A stretch of DNA of 56,894 nt from Zoogloea ramigera (GTDB lineage Bacteria; Pseudomonadota; Gammaproteobacteria; Burkholderiales; Rhodocyclaceae): the NCBI RefSeq assembly GCF_006539865.1, contig NZ_BJNV01000027.1, positions 1-56,894 of the forward strand, read 5' to 3'. A program made the position numbers and the translations under genes. Under the pieces are notes generated by a model. The model was given only the letters and a program-made list of their open reading frames with translations. It did no database searches and had not been told where the DNA came from. This document shows positions 9,097 through 15,441 of the stretch, one piece after another; positions within the stretch are counted from its first letter, which is position 1; every line of letters starts with the position of its first letter.

Positions 9097-10215
9097 ATGA
9101 ACGCACGAGTACCCGCGGAAGTATTCCCGCCAGGAGAGTTCCTGCGCGAGGAGTTGGAGGCGCGGGACTGGAGCCAGCAGGAACTCGCGGAGATCATGGG
9201 GCGCCCCGCGCGCCTCATCAGTGAGCTCATTTCCGGAAAGCGCGCCGTCACCCCGGAAACAGCTAAAGGGCTGGCCGAAGCTTTTGGGACGTCTCCCGAT
9301 TACTGGATGTCCTTGGAAAGCCAGTACCAGCTTTCCAAGGTGAAGACGGAAGACGGCATCGTCGCCAGGAAAGCTGCTCTGTACGGCCGGTTCCCCGTCA
9401 GGGAAATGATCCGGCGCGGCTGGGTCCAAGCCAGCGAGAGCGTCGAAGTGCTGGAGGCTCGTTTCTGCGAATTTTTCCGGATTCCGGACGTCAGCGTCCG
9501 GCCCGAGCTTGTCCACAACGCGAAGAAGACGCACGAGCATCTCGAGGCCACGCCCCTGCAGATGGCTTGGCTGTTCCGCGTCCGGACTTTGGCTGAGAAG
9601 CAGGTCGTCCCCGCGTATTCCGTGGAGAAGCTGACCGCCGCCATCGAAAAGCTGAAAGCCCTCCTCCTCGCACCGGAAGAAGCGCGCCACGCACCGCGGA
9701 TCCTGGCTGAGGCCGGCGTGCGACTGGTTTTCGTGGAAGCCATGCCCGGATCGAAGATCGACGGGGCCACGTTCTGGCTCGACGACGGGAAGCCCGTCAT
9801 CGGCATGACACTCAGGTTCGATCGCATCGATAACTTCTGGTTCGTGCTCCGACACGAGATCGAGCACGTCCTCCGTGAGGACGGGAAGGCCGACGCAGAC
9901 GTGCTCATAGACTCGGACCTCGGCAGCGAAACGGATGGGATCGCCGAGTGCGAGGCACGGGCGAACGAAGCAGGGGCCGACTTCTGCGTACCGAGAGGGC
10001 AGCTCGACGATTTCGTCGCCCGCGTCCAGCCTTACTTCTCCGAAAAGAAGGTCCTGCTCTTCGCGCAGCGTATCAACGTGCATCCCGGCCTAGTCGTAGG
10101 CCAGCTCCAGCGCCGCCTCAAGCGACACGATTTTCTAAGAAAACACCAGGTGAAGGTTCGGGACTGCGCGCTGCAAGCCGCAGACTCGGACGGATGGGGT
10201 TCTTTTTCGGAATAA
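9097..10215 (+). CDS. higA: HigA-like antitoxin fused to an ImmA/IrrE-type zinc peptidase
   Basis: 372 aa from the ATG at 9097, preceded by a GGTGGGGGAA ribosome site; an upstream GTG at 9085 lies within that site. Residues about 5-70 are an XRE/HigA helix-turn-helix domain (PGEFLREELEARDWSQQELA). Residues 253-257 are HEIEH, the HExxH zinc-binding signature of the ImmA/IrrE (COG2856) peptidase family, within FVLRHEIEHVL. Classical HigA is about 100 aa; this is the long form joining DNA binding to a metallopeptidase-like domain. It should neutralise the upstream toxin and repress the operon. The peptidase domain may sense stress or degrade a regulator, which is inference. Confidence 0.85.
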   Translation: MNARVPAEVFPPGEFLREELEARDWSQQELAEIMGRPARLISELISGKRAVTPETAKGLAEAFGTSPDYWMSLESQYQLSKVKTEDGIVARKAALYGRFPVREMIRRGWVQASESVEVLEARFCEFFRIPDVSVRPELVHNAKKTHEHLEATPLQMAWLFRVRTLAEKQVVPAYSVEKLTAAIEKLKALLLAPEEARHAPRILAEAGVRLVFVEAMPGSKIDGATFWLDDGKPVIGMTLRFDRIDNFWFVLRHEIEHVLREDGKADADVLIDSDLGSETDGIAECEARANEAGADFCVPRGQLDDFVARVQPYFSEKKVLLFAQRINVHPGLVVGQLQRRLKRHDFLRKHQVKVRDCALQAADSDGWGSFSE

Positions 10216-10230
10216 AACGAAGGAGGAAAA

Positions 10231-10716
10231 ATGTCCGCTTACGCAAACGAAGTTAAGGCCTATCTCGAGCGATACCAGAAGGAAGTCGACGGGAGCGGCC
10301 TGCTCGATCCGCACGCGGTCGCGGAATGGGCGTACAGGAAGGGGCTCCACAAACCGAGCATCAGCACCGTCATCGACGCGATCGCGGCGGACATCTCCAA
10401 AGTGTTCCGGGAAGAGTACCGCACGGACCCCAGTGGTCAACGTTACCGGGCCAAGCACGCCGTCCGCTCCAAACAAGGTGGGAAGACAGCCTCCCTTTGG
10501 GCTGACATCGACGATGAGAGGGCGCCGCGGGAGCATTTCGCACGGTCGTTCTCTCAGAGGCGCCAGCAAATTGTGGGCGACTGCTTCCAATTGAAGACGG
10601 ATGTCGACGTCTACAACGACAAGAACCCTGCGCAGCCCCCTATCCAAATCCCCCTAGATTTCACTCTCGACGTCGAAGAACTTCAGCTTCCGTACAAGAG
10701 GAAAAAGGCAGCCTGA
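10231..10716 (+). CDS. Conserved-looking protein of unknown function in the higBA operon
   Basis: 161 aa, starting 15 bp after higA behind a strong AAGGAGG site, so probably in the same transcript. I do not recognise a family. The protein is soluble and mostly helical at the N-terminus (MSAYANEVKAYLERYQKEVD). It has a basic middle and ends in a lysine/arginine-rich tail (PYKRKKAA). There is no signal peptide, membrane segment or nucleotide-binding motif. Coupling to the toxin-antitoxin pair and the nuclease that follows suggests a shared defence or stability role, by context only. Confidence 0.6.
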   Translation: MSAYANEVKAYLERYQKEVDGSGLLDPHAVAEWAYRKGLHKPSISTVIDAIAADISKVFREEYRTDPSGQRYRAKHAVRSKQGGKTASLWADIDDERAPREHFARSFSQRRQQIVGDCFQLKTDVDVYNDKNPAQPPIQIPLDFTLDVEELQLPYKRKKAA

Positions 10717-10761
10717 AGACGGCCGCGATCCCTTCCTGACGACATCACCAGAACCGGTTCC

Positions 10762-12021
10762 ATGTTCAGATACGCCGACAAGTCCTCTGGACTTCTCTTC
10801 TCCTCCCAAGGCCTCAGCGACCTGACGGCCAAACTCGCGAAGGCGCTCCGAGACGAGATCGATTCCATTGACTCGAACAGGCTCCTCAACACGGCGCCGG
10901 CTGATCTCGCCAGCTACTTGGCAGAGAAGTACCGCCTCGACCCACCGGCCCTCCGCAGGGACGAATGGAGCGCAGAAGAGTCCGAAACGAAATTCGACGT
11001 CAGCCGCGATCAGAACCGCTGGATCAGCGATCGGAGCCGGCCCTTCTACGTCCCCAGCCAGAAGATCGACGTCGAAGTACCATTCGACGGGGATCCAGAC
11101 CTCTTCTACGTCCGTCCGAACCAGTTCTCGCTCTCCCCTCCCCGAGCCGCGGTCCGGGGAGGATCGCTATTCCTTTCGTTCGAAATTCCCCAAGGGGAAG
11201 ATCGGGACGTCCGGTCGGAAGCCGACCGCTCCCTCGCGGAAATCGAGCAATACCTCTCCCGGATCCATGGTGAAGCGGACCAATACAACCGGAGCCTCTC
11301 CTACGAGGCGGAGACGGCGGTCTCGAACCGCCGCGCCCGGCTGCTCGCCAACCAGGGTCGCGCCGCAGCGCTCGGCATCCCGCTCAAGAAAAGGTCGGGA
11401 ACCCCTTCCACCTACGCCTTGCCGGACGTGCGGAGGAGGATCGTCCCAACCCTACCCCCTGCTACCTCCGTCCCATACGAGCCGGAGCCAGTCATTGACG
11501 CCGAACACTACGAGCATGTGCTCTCGGTCGTTCAGAACATGGTCCAGGTCATGGAACGGAGCCCGTCTTCGTTCGCCTACATGGGCGAAGAGGCGCTCCG
11601 CGATCACTTCCTCGTCCAGCTCAACGGGCAGTTCGAGGGGCGAGCCACCGGTGAGACCTTCAACGCCAGCGGAAAAACGGATGTCCTCCTGCGAGAGAAC
11701 GGACGGAACGTGTTCATCGCCGAGTGCAAGTTCTGGAAGGGGCCGAAGCACTACGAGGCGACCATCGACCAGCTCCTCGGCTACTCGTCCTGGCGAGACG
11801 CGAAGACCGCGATCCTGGTGTTCAACCGGGGGACGTCGGCCTCGACCGTCCTCAACGGAGTGAGGGAACGGACGGAGGCCCATCCAAACTGGAAGCGGAC
11901 TGTCGACTGGAAGCATGAGAGCGGCTGCCGGTACATCTTCCACCACCCGGGCGACCGGAACCGGGAACTCACTGTCACAGTGCTCGTTTTCGACGTGCCG
12001 TCGCCTTCTTGCACTGGCTAA
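10762..12021 (+). CDS. PD-(D/E)XK-type restriction-like endonuclease
   Basis: 419 aa, starting 45 bp after the preceding gene. The N-terminal 200 residues are not recognised. From about residue 250 the protein has a nuclease core: Asp307 in SGKTDVLL, then Glu321 and Lys323 in FIAECKFW, followed by KHYEATIDQLLGY and the strand TAILVFNR. This D-x(n)-ExK spacing is the PD-(D/E)XK active site. No helicase or methylase is fused to it. It closes the run of same-strand genes beginning at 463 and may be an extra effector for the R-M or TA genes. Alternatively it is an independent defence nuclease. Confidence 0.72.
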   Translation: MFRYADKSSGLLFSSQGLSDLTAKLAKALRDEIDSIDSNRLLNTAPADLASYLAEKYRLDPPALRRDEWSAEESETKFDVSRDQNRWISDRSRPFYVPSQKIDVEVPFDGDPDLFYVRPNQFSLSPPRAAVRGGSLFLSFEIPQGEDRDVRSEADRSLAEIEQYLSRIHGEADQYNRSLSYEAETAVSNRRARLLANQGRAAALGIPLKKRSGTPSTYALPDVRRRIVPTLPPATSVPYEPEPVIDAEHYEHVLSVVQNMVQVMERSPSSFAYMGEEALRDHFLVQLNGQFEGRATGETFNASGKTDVLLRENGRNVFIAECKFWKGPKHYEATIDQLLGYSSWRDAKTAILVFNRGTSASTVLNGVRERTEAHPNWKRTVDWKHESGCRYIFHHPGDRNRELTVTVLVFDVPSPSCTG

Positions 12022-12140
12022 TTAACACCGACGGCGGGCTTCTCGACACGGCCCGGCCCAAACTGGTACTGACCGAAAAACGGGCCGGGCAGCTGCTCTC
12101 GAGCAGTTGCGATTGGCCCGGCCAGGGGGGAGGAACTTAA

Positions 12141-12168
12141 TGTTCTGAAAATCCCGGTTTTCAGAACA
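12141..12168. repeat. Perfect 11-bp-arm inverted repeat (hairpin)
   Basis: TGTTCTGAAAA (12141-12151) and TTTTCAGAACA (12158-12168) pair perfectly around a TCCCGG loop. It lies 120 bp after the nuclease stop. It could be a transcription terminator, although no T-run follows, or a recombination or protein-binding site. Confidence 0.6.
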
Positions 12169-12330
12169 AATTTTGTTGGCCGCCCGGCTAAGGGCTAAGG
12201 TAAATGGCGACCACAGCAACTGACCTAAAGTGCCGCGATAGGACACCACCGCCGATACATGAATTGTAAACCATCGTCGGCTTTCAGCCCAGCTACGCGA
12301 AGCCAAGCGCGGTCGGGTTGGGCTGGCACC

Positions 12331-12414
12331 GAGCCGGCTGCATCGGGCCGGCTGCATCGGGCCGGCCACACCGAGCCGGCTACACTGGGCTGGCCACATC
12401 GAGCCGGCTGCATC
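12331..12414. repeat. Six tandem 14-bp repeats, unit GAGCCGGCTGCATC
   Basis: Six adjacent 14-bp units occupy 12331-12344, 12345-12358, 12359-12372, 12373-12386, 12387-12400 and 12401-12414. Units 1 and 6 are identical and unit 2 differs by one base. The others vary at the CTGCATC half. A partial unit precedes the array (GGGCTGGCACC) and GAGCAG follows it. The core GCCGGC is itself palindromic. There are no spacers, so this is a minisatellite or protein-binding array and not a CRISPR. Confidence 0.8.
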
Positions 12415-12606
12415 GAGCAGATTCGTTACTGACGCGGTTTTCTTCAGGGCTGCCTACATAGCTACTCTTCAAGAGACCGGCGTTCGGAACAACATCGGCC
12501 CGTCACTGAGTTCATCCCGAAGAAGATGACCAACTGGGAGCAGGAAAAGAGCTAGGGTCAGGCAGCCGGCGCTAGAAATATAAAAAGTTAATATAAAAAT
12601 ACAGTA

Positions 12607-12623
12607 ATACAATATTATTGTAT
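12607..12623. repeat. 17-bp AT-rich palindrome
   Basis: ATACAATATTATTGTAT is a perfect odd-length palindrome inside an AT-rich segment about 170 bp upstream of the small ORF at 12793. It could be an operator, but no regulator beside it is recognised. Confidence 0.4.
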
Positions 12624-12792
12624 GTATTGATAGTTAAACGTTGTTGTCCAAGAATATGAGGGTGCATTCTCCGCCTGCGAGCAATGGCATGGGAGCCGTT
12701 CGCTTGCTACAACTACAGCTCCAGAACCGTCGTGACGGTACAAAAGGAACAGGGCGGCCACCTCGGCAGCCCACCTTTCTGAGTCAAAAACA

Positions 12793-12975
12793 ATGACAAC
12801 CTGGACTTACGCTTACGCCAGCGGACGGCTTGAAGCCCGCAACCAGGCCGGCGTGTTACTGCTGGCTCTCCAAGCCGAACCGCTGTGGGCGCCCTTGGCG
12901 GACCTGTTTAACGTGAACCAACAGCTTAGCCGGCTGCTGCTAAGACACTACGGGTACGTCGACGCTCGAACCTAA
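12793..12975 (+). CDS. Small hypothetical protein (60 aa)
   Basis: ATG at 12793 to TAA at 12973-12975. The product is short and moderately hydrophobic (GVLLLALQAEPLWAPLADLF), with a Leu-rich second half. No family is recognised, and there is no signal peptide or membrane helix of full length. A hairpin with arms AGCGGA (12993-12998) and TCCGCT (13022-13027) follows and may terminate its transcript. That supports it being a real single gene. Confidence 0.4.
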   Translation: MTTWTYAYASGRLEARNQAGVLLLALQAEPLWAPLADLFNVNQQLSRLLLRHYGYVDART

Positions 12976-13044
12976 ACGACCAACTCGGGTAAAGCGGACT
13001 ACCCCTTTATCATTCCGGGGGTCCGCTCCCTACTCGCACCCTTC

Positions 13045-13707
13045 ATGAGTTCCTATCACGTCACTTCCTTTGCTGTCCTGATCATGCTGGCCTTGGCCGG
13101 CTGCGATAACCGTCCAGTGGTCGCCACTGAAAAAACCCCCTTCACAGTGGCGGGGGTCACACTTGGAACCGACAAAGAAGAAGTGCAAGCTTTGGGCCGG
13201 CTGGGATCCTGTCAGCAGAGAACCGAGCGTCTCGCCTCGTGCAGTTACACGCCAGAAAAGGAGCGCGTGCGGTTCCTGGGGCAGAACGTGACACGAATCA
13301 CCTACCAGTTCATGGACGACAGCCCGAAGGTAGTCAACATCCATGTCTCCACTGTTGGCACTCAGATTTCTGAATTGTCAGTTCGATGGGATTGGAAGCT
13401 CGAGGGCCGTTGCGTGGATGACCACGTGGCCGATGCAGTCAGGAATTTTTCCAGTGACGGCAGGTTCGCCATCGAGCAAATCAACGATATGAAACTACGC
13501 GTACACGCGGGATTTTCCTGCCTGAGCGAAGACGGGCGTTACGTTTCTGGCTCCTCGTACGCCGGAGTATCGAACCGACAATACACATCCACCATAGAAA
13601 TGTTCACGGTCAATACCTCGGCGGCTGACGCCATGAACGCGGCGCTTGCCGTCCGCAAGCGGATTGAGGCGAAGAACAAGGCCCTGAACGCGGGGTCAGG
13701 ATCATAG
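13045..13707 (+). CDS. Predicted lipoprotein of unknown function
   Basis: 220 aa. The N-terminus is a lipoprotein signal, a hydrophobic run ending in the lipobox LALAGC with Cys20, so the mature protein should be lipid-anchored in the envelope. The mature part begins CDNRPVV and contains further cysteines (SCQQ, SCSY, GRCVDD, FSCLSE), allowing disulfides. No enzymatic motif is visible. It stands alone, ending 17 bp before the convergent resolvase gene. Similar small lipoproteins are common on environmental plasmids. No specific role is proposed. Confidence 0.7.
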   Translation: MSSYHVTSFAVLIMLALAGCDNRPVVATEKTPFTVAGVTLGTDKEEVQALGRLGSCQQRTERLASCSYTPEKERVRFLGQNVTRITYQFMDDSPKVVNIHVSTVGTQISELSVRWDWKLEGRCVDDHVADAVRNFSSDGRFAIEQINDMKLRVHAGFSCLSEDGRYVSGSSYAGVSNRQYTSTIEMFTVNTSAADAMNAALAVRKRIEAKNKALNAGSGS

Positions 13708-13724
13708 TTAGCCTGGCACCCTGC

Positions 13725-14273
13725 TCAGCCAGCCTTGGTCAAGCTCCTGTAGAGCGTTGCGCGCGACACACCTAAGTTGTCCGCAACCTCCTGGGCTGGG
13801 CGCCCGGCATCCATGAGCTGCTTGGCCGCGGCAATTTTTGAGTCAGACATCTTCGGTTTGCGACCGCCCTGTCGACCTCGAGCTCGAGCAGCTGCCAGTC
13901 CGGCATTGGTTCGCTCACGGATGAGCTCGCGTTCCATTTCGGCCAGCGCCGCCATGACGTGGAAGAAGAACCTCCCTGGCGCGGTCGATGTGTCGATGCC
14001 ATCAGTCAGCGAGCGAAACTGGACCCCTCTTTTCTGGAGTGCCTCGACTAGGTCGATGAGTCCTTTCACCGTGCGGCCAAGGCGATCTAACTTCCACACC
14101 ACCAGGATGTCACCTTCCCGAGCGTATGCGAGCGCCTCATCAAGCCCTGGACGGTGCTTCACGGAGCTGACCTTGTCCGTAAACACTTTCGCAGCGCCAG
14201 CCTGGTGCAGTGCGTCTAGCTGAAGCTCGAGGTTTTGGTCCTCTGTGGAGACCCGCGCATAGCCGATCAACAT
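13725..14273 (-). CDS. Serine recombinase (resolvase) 1
   Basis: 182 aa, complete. The catalytic domain begins MLIGYARVSTEDQN, with the active-site serine in the RVS motif. It continues with VWKLDRLGRTVKGL and the ERELIRERTNAGL helix. The C-terminus is a helix-turn-helix (AQEVADNLGVSRATLYRSL). Resolvases of this size resolve cointegrates of Tn3-family transposons or plasmid multimers. It is divergent from the Tn3-type tnpA at 15442, with an AT-rich res-like gap just upstream. It may therefore be the original resolvase of that transposon or a plasmid resolvase. Confidence 0.92.
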   Translation of the reverse strand: MLIGYARVSTEDQNLELQLDALHQAGAAKVFTDKVSSVKHRPGLDEALAYAREGDILVVWKLDRLGRTVKGLIDLVEALQKRGVQFRSLTDGIDTSTAPGRFFFHVMAALAEMERELIRERTNAGLAAARARGRQGGRKPKMSDSKIAAAKQLMDAGRPAQEVADNLGVSRATLYRSLTKAG

Positions 14274-14350
14274 CTACAGCTCCTGAATGTCTTAAAACTC
14301 ATCAAATTATAGTCGCGTGAGACTTTGATAACGAGATAAGATTTTGAGAC
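14274..14350. promoter_or_regulatory. AT-rich res-like region of resolvase 1, cut off by a Tn402-type end
   Basis: The 77 bp upstream of resolvase 1 are AT-rich. They contain imperfect inverted elements (TCTTAAAAC and ATAAGATTTTGAGA) as expected of resolvase-binding subsites. The region stops abruptly at 14351, where a Tn402/Tn5053-type terminal repeat begins. Transposons of that family preferentially insert at res sites (established knowledge), so this fits a targeted insertion. Subsite boundaries cannot be fixed by eye. Confidence 0.45.
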
Positions 14351-14375
14351 TGTCGTTTTCAGAAGGCGACTGCAC
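14351..14375 (+). repeat. Tn402/Tn5053-type 25-bp inverted repeat, left
   Basis: Starts TGTCGTTTTCAG and ends GACTGCAC; inward repeat ATATCAGGAGTCGGCTGCAC follows. It overlaps none of the resolvase gene, whose stop codon lies at 14382. Confidence 0.75.
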
Positions 14376-14381
14376 GAAATA

Positions 14382-14957
14382 TCAGGAGTCGGCTGCACTG
14401 CCAGAACTGGCCGCCTGCAAGGCAGCGTAGAGAGCGGTTTTTCCTACCTTGAGGCGTGCGGCGGCCTCGCGGACATTCAAGCCGTTGGCGACAAGCTCCC
14501 GCGCTCGTTGCAACTTGTCGGCAGTGACAACCGGCTTGCGTCCGCCTTTGCGCCCGCGTGCGGCGGCAGCGGTCAACCCGGCCTTGGTGCGCTCGCGGAT
14601 CAGGTCGCGCTCGAACTGGCCCAGCGCACCGAACACATGGAAGATGAGCCGTCCGCCCGGCGTGGTGGTGTCGATGTTTTCAGTCAACGAGCGGAAGCCG
14701 ACGCCCCGTGCTTCCAGCTTGCCGACCGTCTCAATCAGGTGCGGCAGGGAGCGGCCAAGCCGATCCAGCCGCCAGACGACCAGCACATCGCCATCGCGCA
14801 GATAAGCCAGCGCATCGGCCAAGCCGGGCCGGTCTGCCTTGGCCCCGGATGCCGTGTCCTCGAAAACCCGTTCGCAGCCTGCATTGCGCAGCGCATCCGT
14901 CTGCAAGGCGGTGTCCTGTTCCGCCGTCGATACCCGCGCATAGCCGATGAGTGCCAT
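14382..14957 (-). CDS. tnpR: Serine recombinase (TnpR-type resolvase) 2
   Basis: 191 aa from the ATG at 14957 (MALIGYARVSTAEQD); an in-frame TTG three codons upstream is less likely. The catalytic serine lies in the RVS motif, followed by VWRLDRLGRSLPHL and the FERDLIRERTKAGL helix. A C-terminal helix-turn-helix (REAAARLKVGKTALYAAL) binds res subsites. The sequence type matches TnpR of Tn3-family elements that carry a toxin-antitoxin pair beside res. A res-like region and a toxin remnant follow immediately upstream. It resolves transposition cointegrates. Confidence 0.9.
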   Translation of the reverse strand: MALIGYARVSTAEQDTALQTDALRNAGCERVFEDTASGAKADRPGLADALAYLRDGDVLVVWRLDRLGRSLPHLIETVGKLEARGVGFRSLTENIDTTTPGGRLIFHVFGALGQFERDLIRERTKAGLTAAAARGRKGGRKPVVTADKLQRARELVANGLNVREAAARLKVGKTALYAALQAASSGSAADS

Positions 14958-14966
14958 TTCCGCCAA

Positions 14967-15083
14967 TTTGTCCGTTATACCGTCCGCCTATCTTATTGTC
15001 CGTCATCCCGTTGCGCAAGATGTTTTCGGACAGGCGTCCGGTTTGGCCGCCTAATGATCGTTTGGCGGACAAGGCGACTGGCA
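14967..15083. promoter_or_regulatory. Probable res site of resolvase 2
   Basis: Between resolvase 2 and the toxin remnant lie several GTCCG and CGGAC half-sites in opposing orientation, including TTGTCCGTTATACCGTCCG, TTTTCGGACAGGCGTCCGG and TTTGGCGGACAAGG. Multiple inverted 12-bp-type boxes next to a resolvase gene are the hallmark of a three-subsite res region. The exact crossover site is not assigned. Confidence 0.6.
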
Positions 15084-15302
15084 TCAGCCGAACAGCTCGC
15101 TATGGGAGCCAAGCCGCGCCAGTCGCAGGGTGTCGGCGTCGGACTTGCGGTAGATCAGCAGCAGGTCGGGCTTGATGTGGCATTCGCGGTAGCCCGCCCA
15201 ATCGCCGGAAAGATCGTGGTCGCGGTATCGCACATCCAGGGGCTGATCGGTCGCCAGCGCGACCAGAACCGGCTTGAGGTCATCATTCGTGCAGCGGACT
15301 CC
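15084..15302 (-). pseudogene. RelE/YafQ-family toxin, 5'-truncated
   Basis: The C-terminal part of a YafQ/RelE mRNA-interferase-like toxin is recognisable: [20 protein letters not shown], then HIKPDLLLIYRK and LARLGSHSELFG to the stop at 15084. The open frame runs upstream into the Tn402-type end at about 15289-15382, so the first 20 or so residues are replaced by transposon-end sequence. No antitoxin gene remains. Toxin-antitoxin pairs next to tnpR-res are known in Tn3-family transposons, so this is a broken relic of such a pair. Expression as a functional toxin is unlikely. Confidence 0.7.
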
Positions 15303-15357
15303 TGATACTGTTCGTTCAATAGACGACTGCACAACAGCCTTCAAACCGCGTTGTCTG

Positions 15358-15382
15358 GTGCAGTCGTCTTCTGAAAATGACA
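15358..15382 (-). repeat. Tn402/Tn5053-type 25-bp inverted repeat, right
   Basis: On the minus strand it begins TGTCATTTTCAGAAGACG and ends CTGCAC. The outward side faces tnpA. Two further GACTGCAC or GTGCAG repeats lie inward. Confidence 0.75.
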
Positions 15383-15441
15383 GCGCCGGTTGCCTTGGCG
15401 GGCTTGTCACAAACCTACGTTTTCAAGAAGAAGGAAACCGC

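Larger units (their letters stand above)
12022..12792. other. Non-coding stretch between the defence cluster and the 60-aa ORF
   Basis: No convincing gene. The stretch holds three separate repeat structures (listed individually): a perfect hairpin at 12141-12168, six 14-bp tandem repeats at 12331-12414, and an AT-rich segment (12575-12650) with a 17-bp palindrome at 12607-12623. The sharp change from GC-rich to AT-rich sequence suggests junctions between DNA of different origin. Confidence 0.5.
14351..15382. mobile_element. 1.03-kb unit bounded by Tn402/Tn5053-type ends, carrying a resolvase and toxin remnant
   Basis: The left end (14351-14375) begins TGTCGTTTTCAGAAGG. The right end (15358-15382) reads, on the opposite strand, TGTCATTTTCAGAAGACG. 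They are inverted, face outward correctly, and are 25 bp long as in Tn402/Tn5053. Each is followed inward by a second repeat like the TniA-binding repeats: ATATCAGGAGTCGGCTGCAC on the left, and the complement of GTGCAGCGGACTCCTGATAC at 15289-15308 on the right. Inside are a tnpR-type resolvase, its res region and a toxin fragment, but no tni genes. Flanks GAGAC and GCGCC do not match, so no target duplication is visible. Confidence 0.65.

Noticed and set aside
12331..12414. CRISPR array
   Set aside because: Units are adjacent without unique spacers, are only 14 bp long, and no cas gene is present.
14351..15382. Recent insertion of the mini-unit with a 5-bp duplication
   Set aside because: Flanks GAGAC and GCGCC differ, so no target duplication supports a simple insertion.
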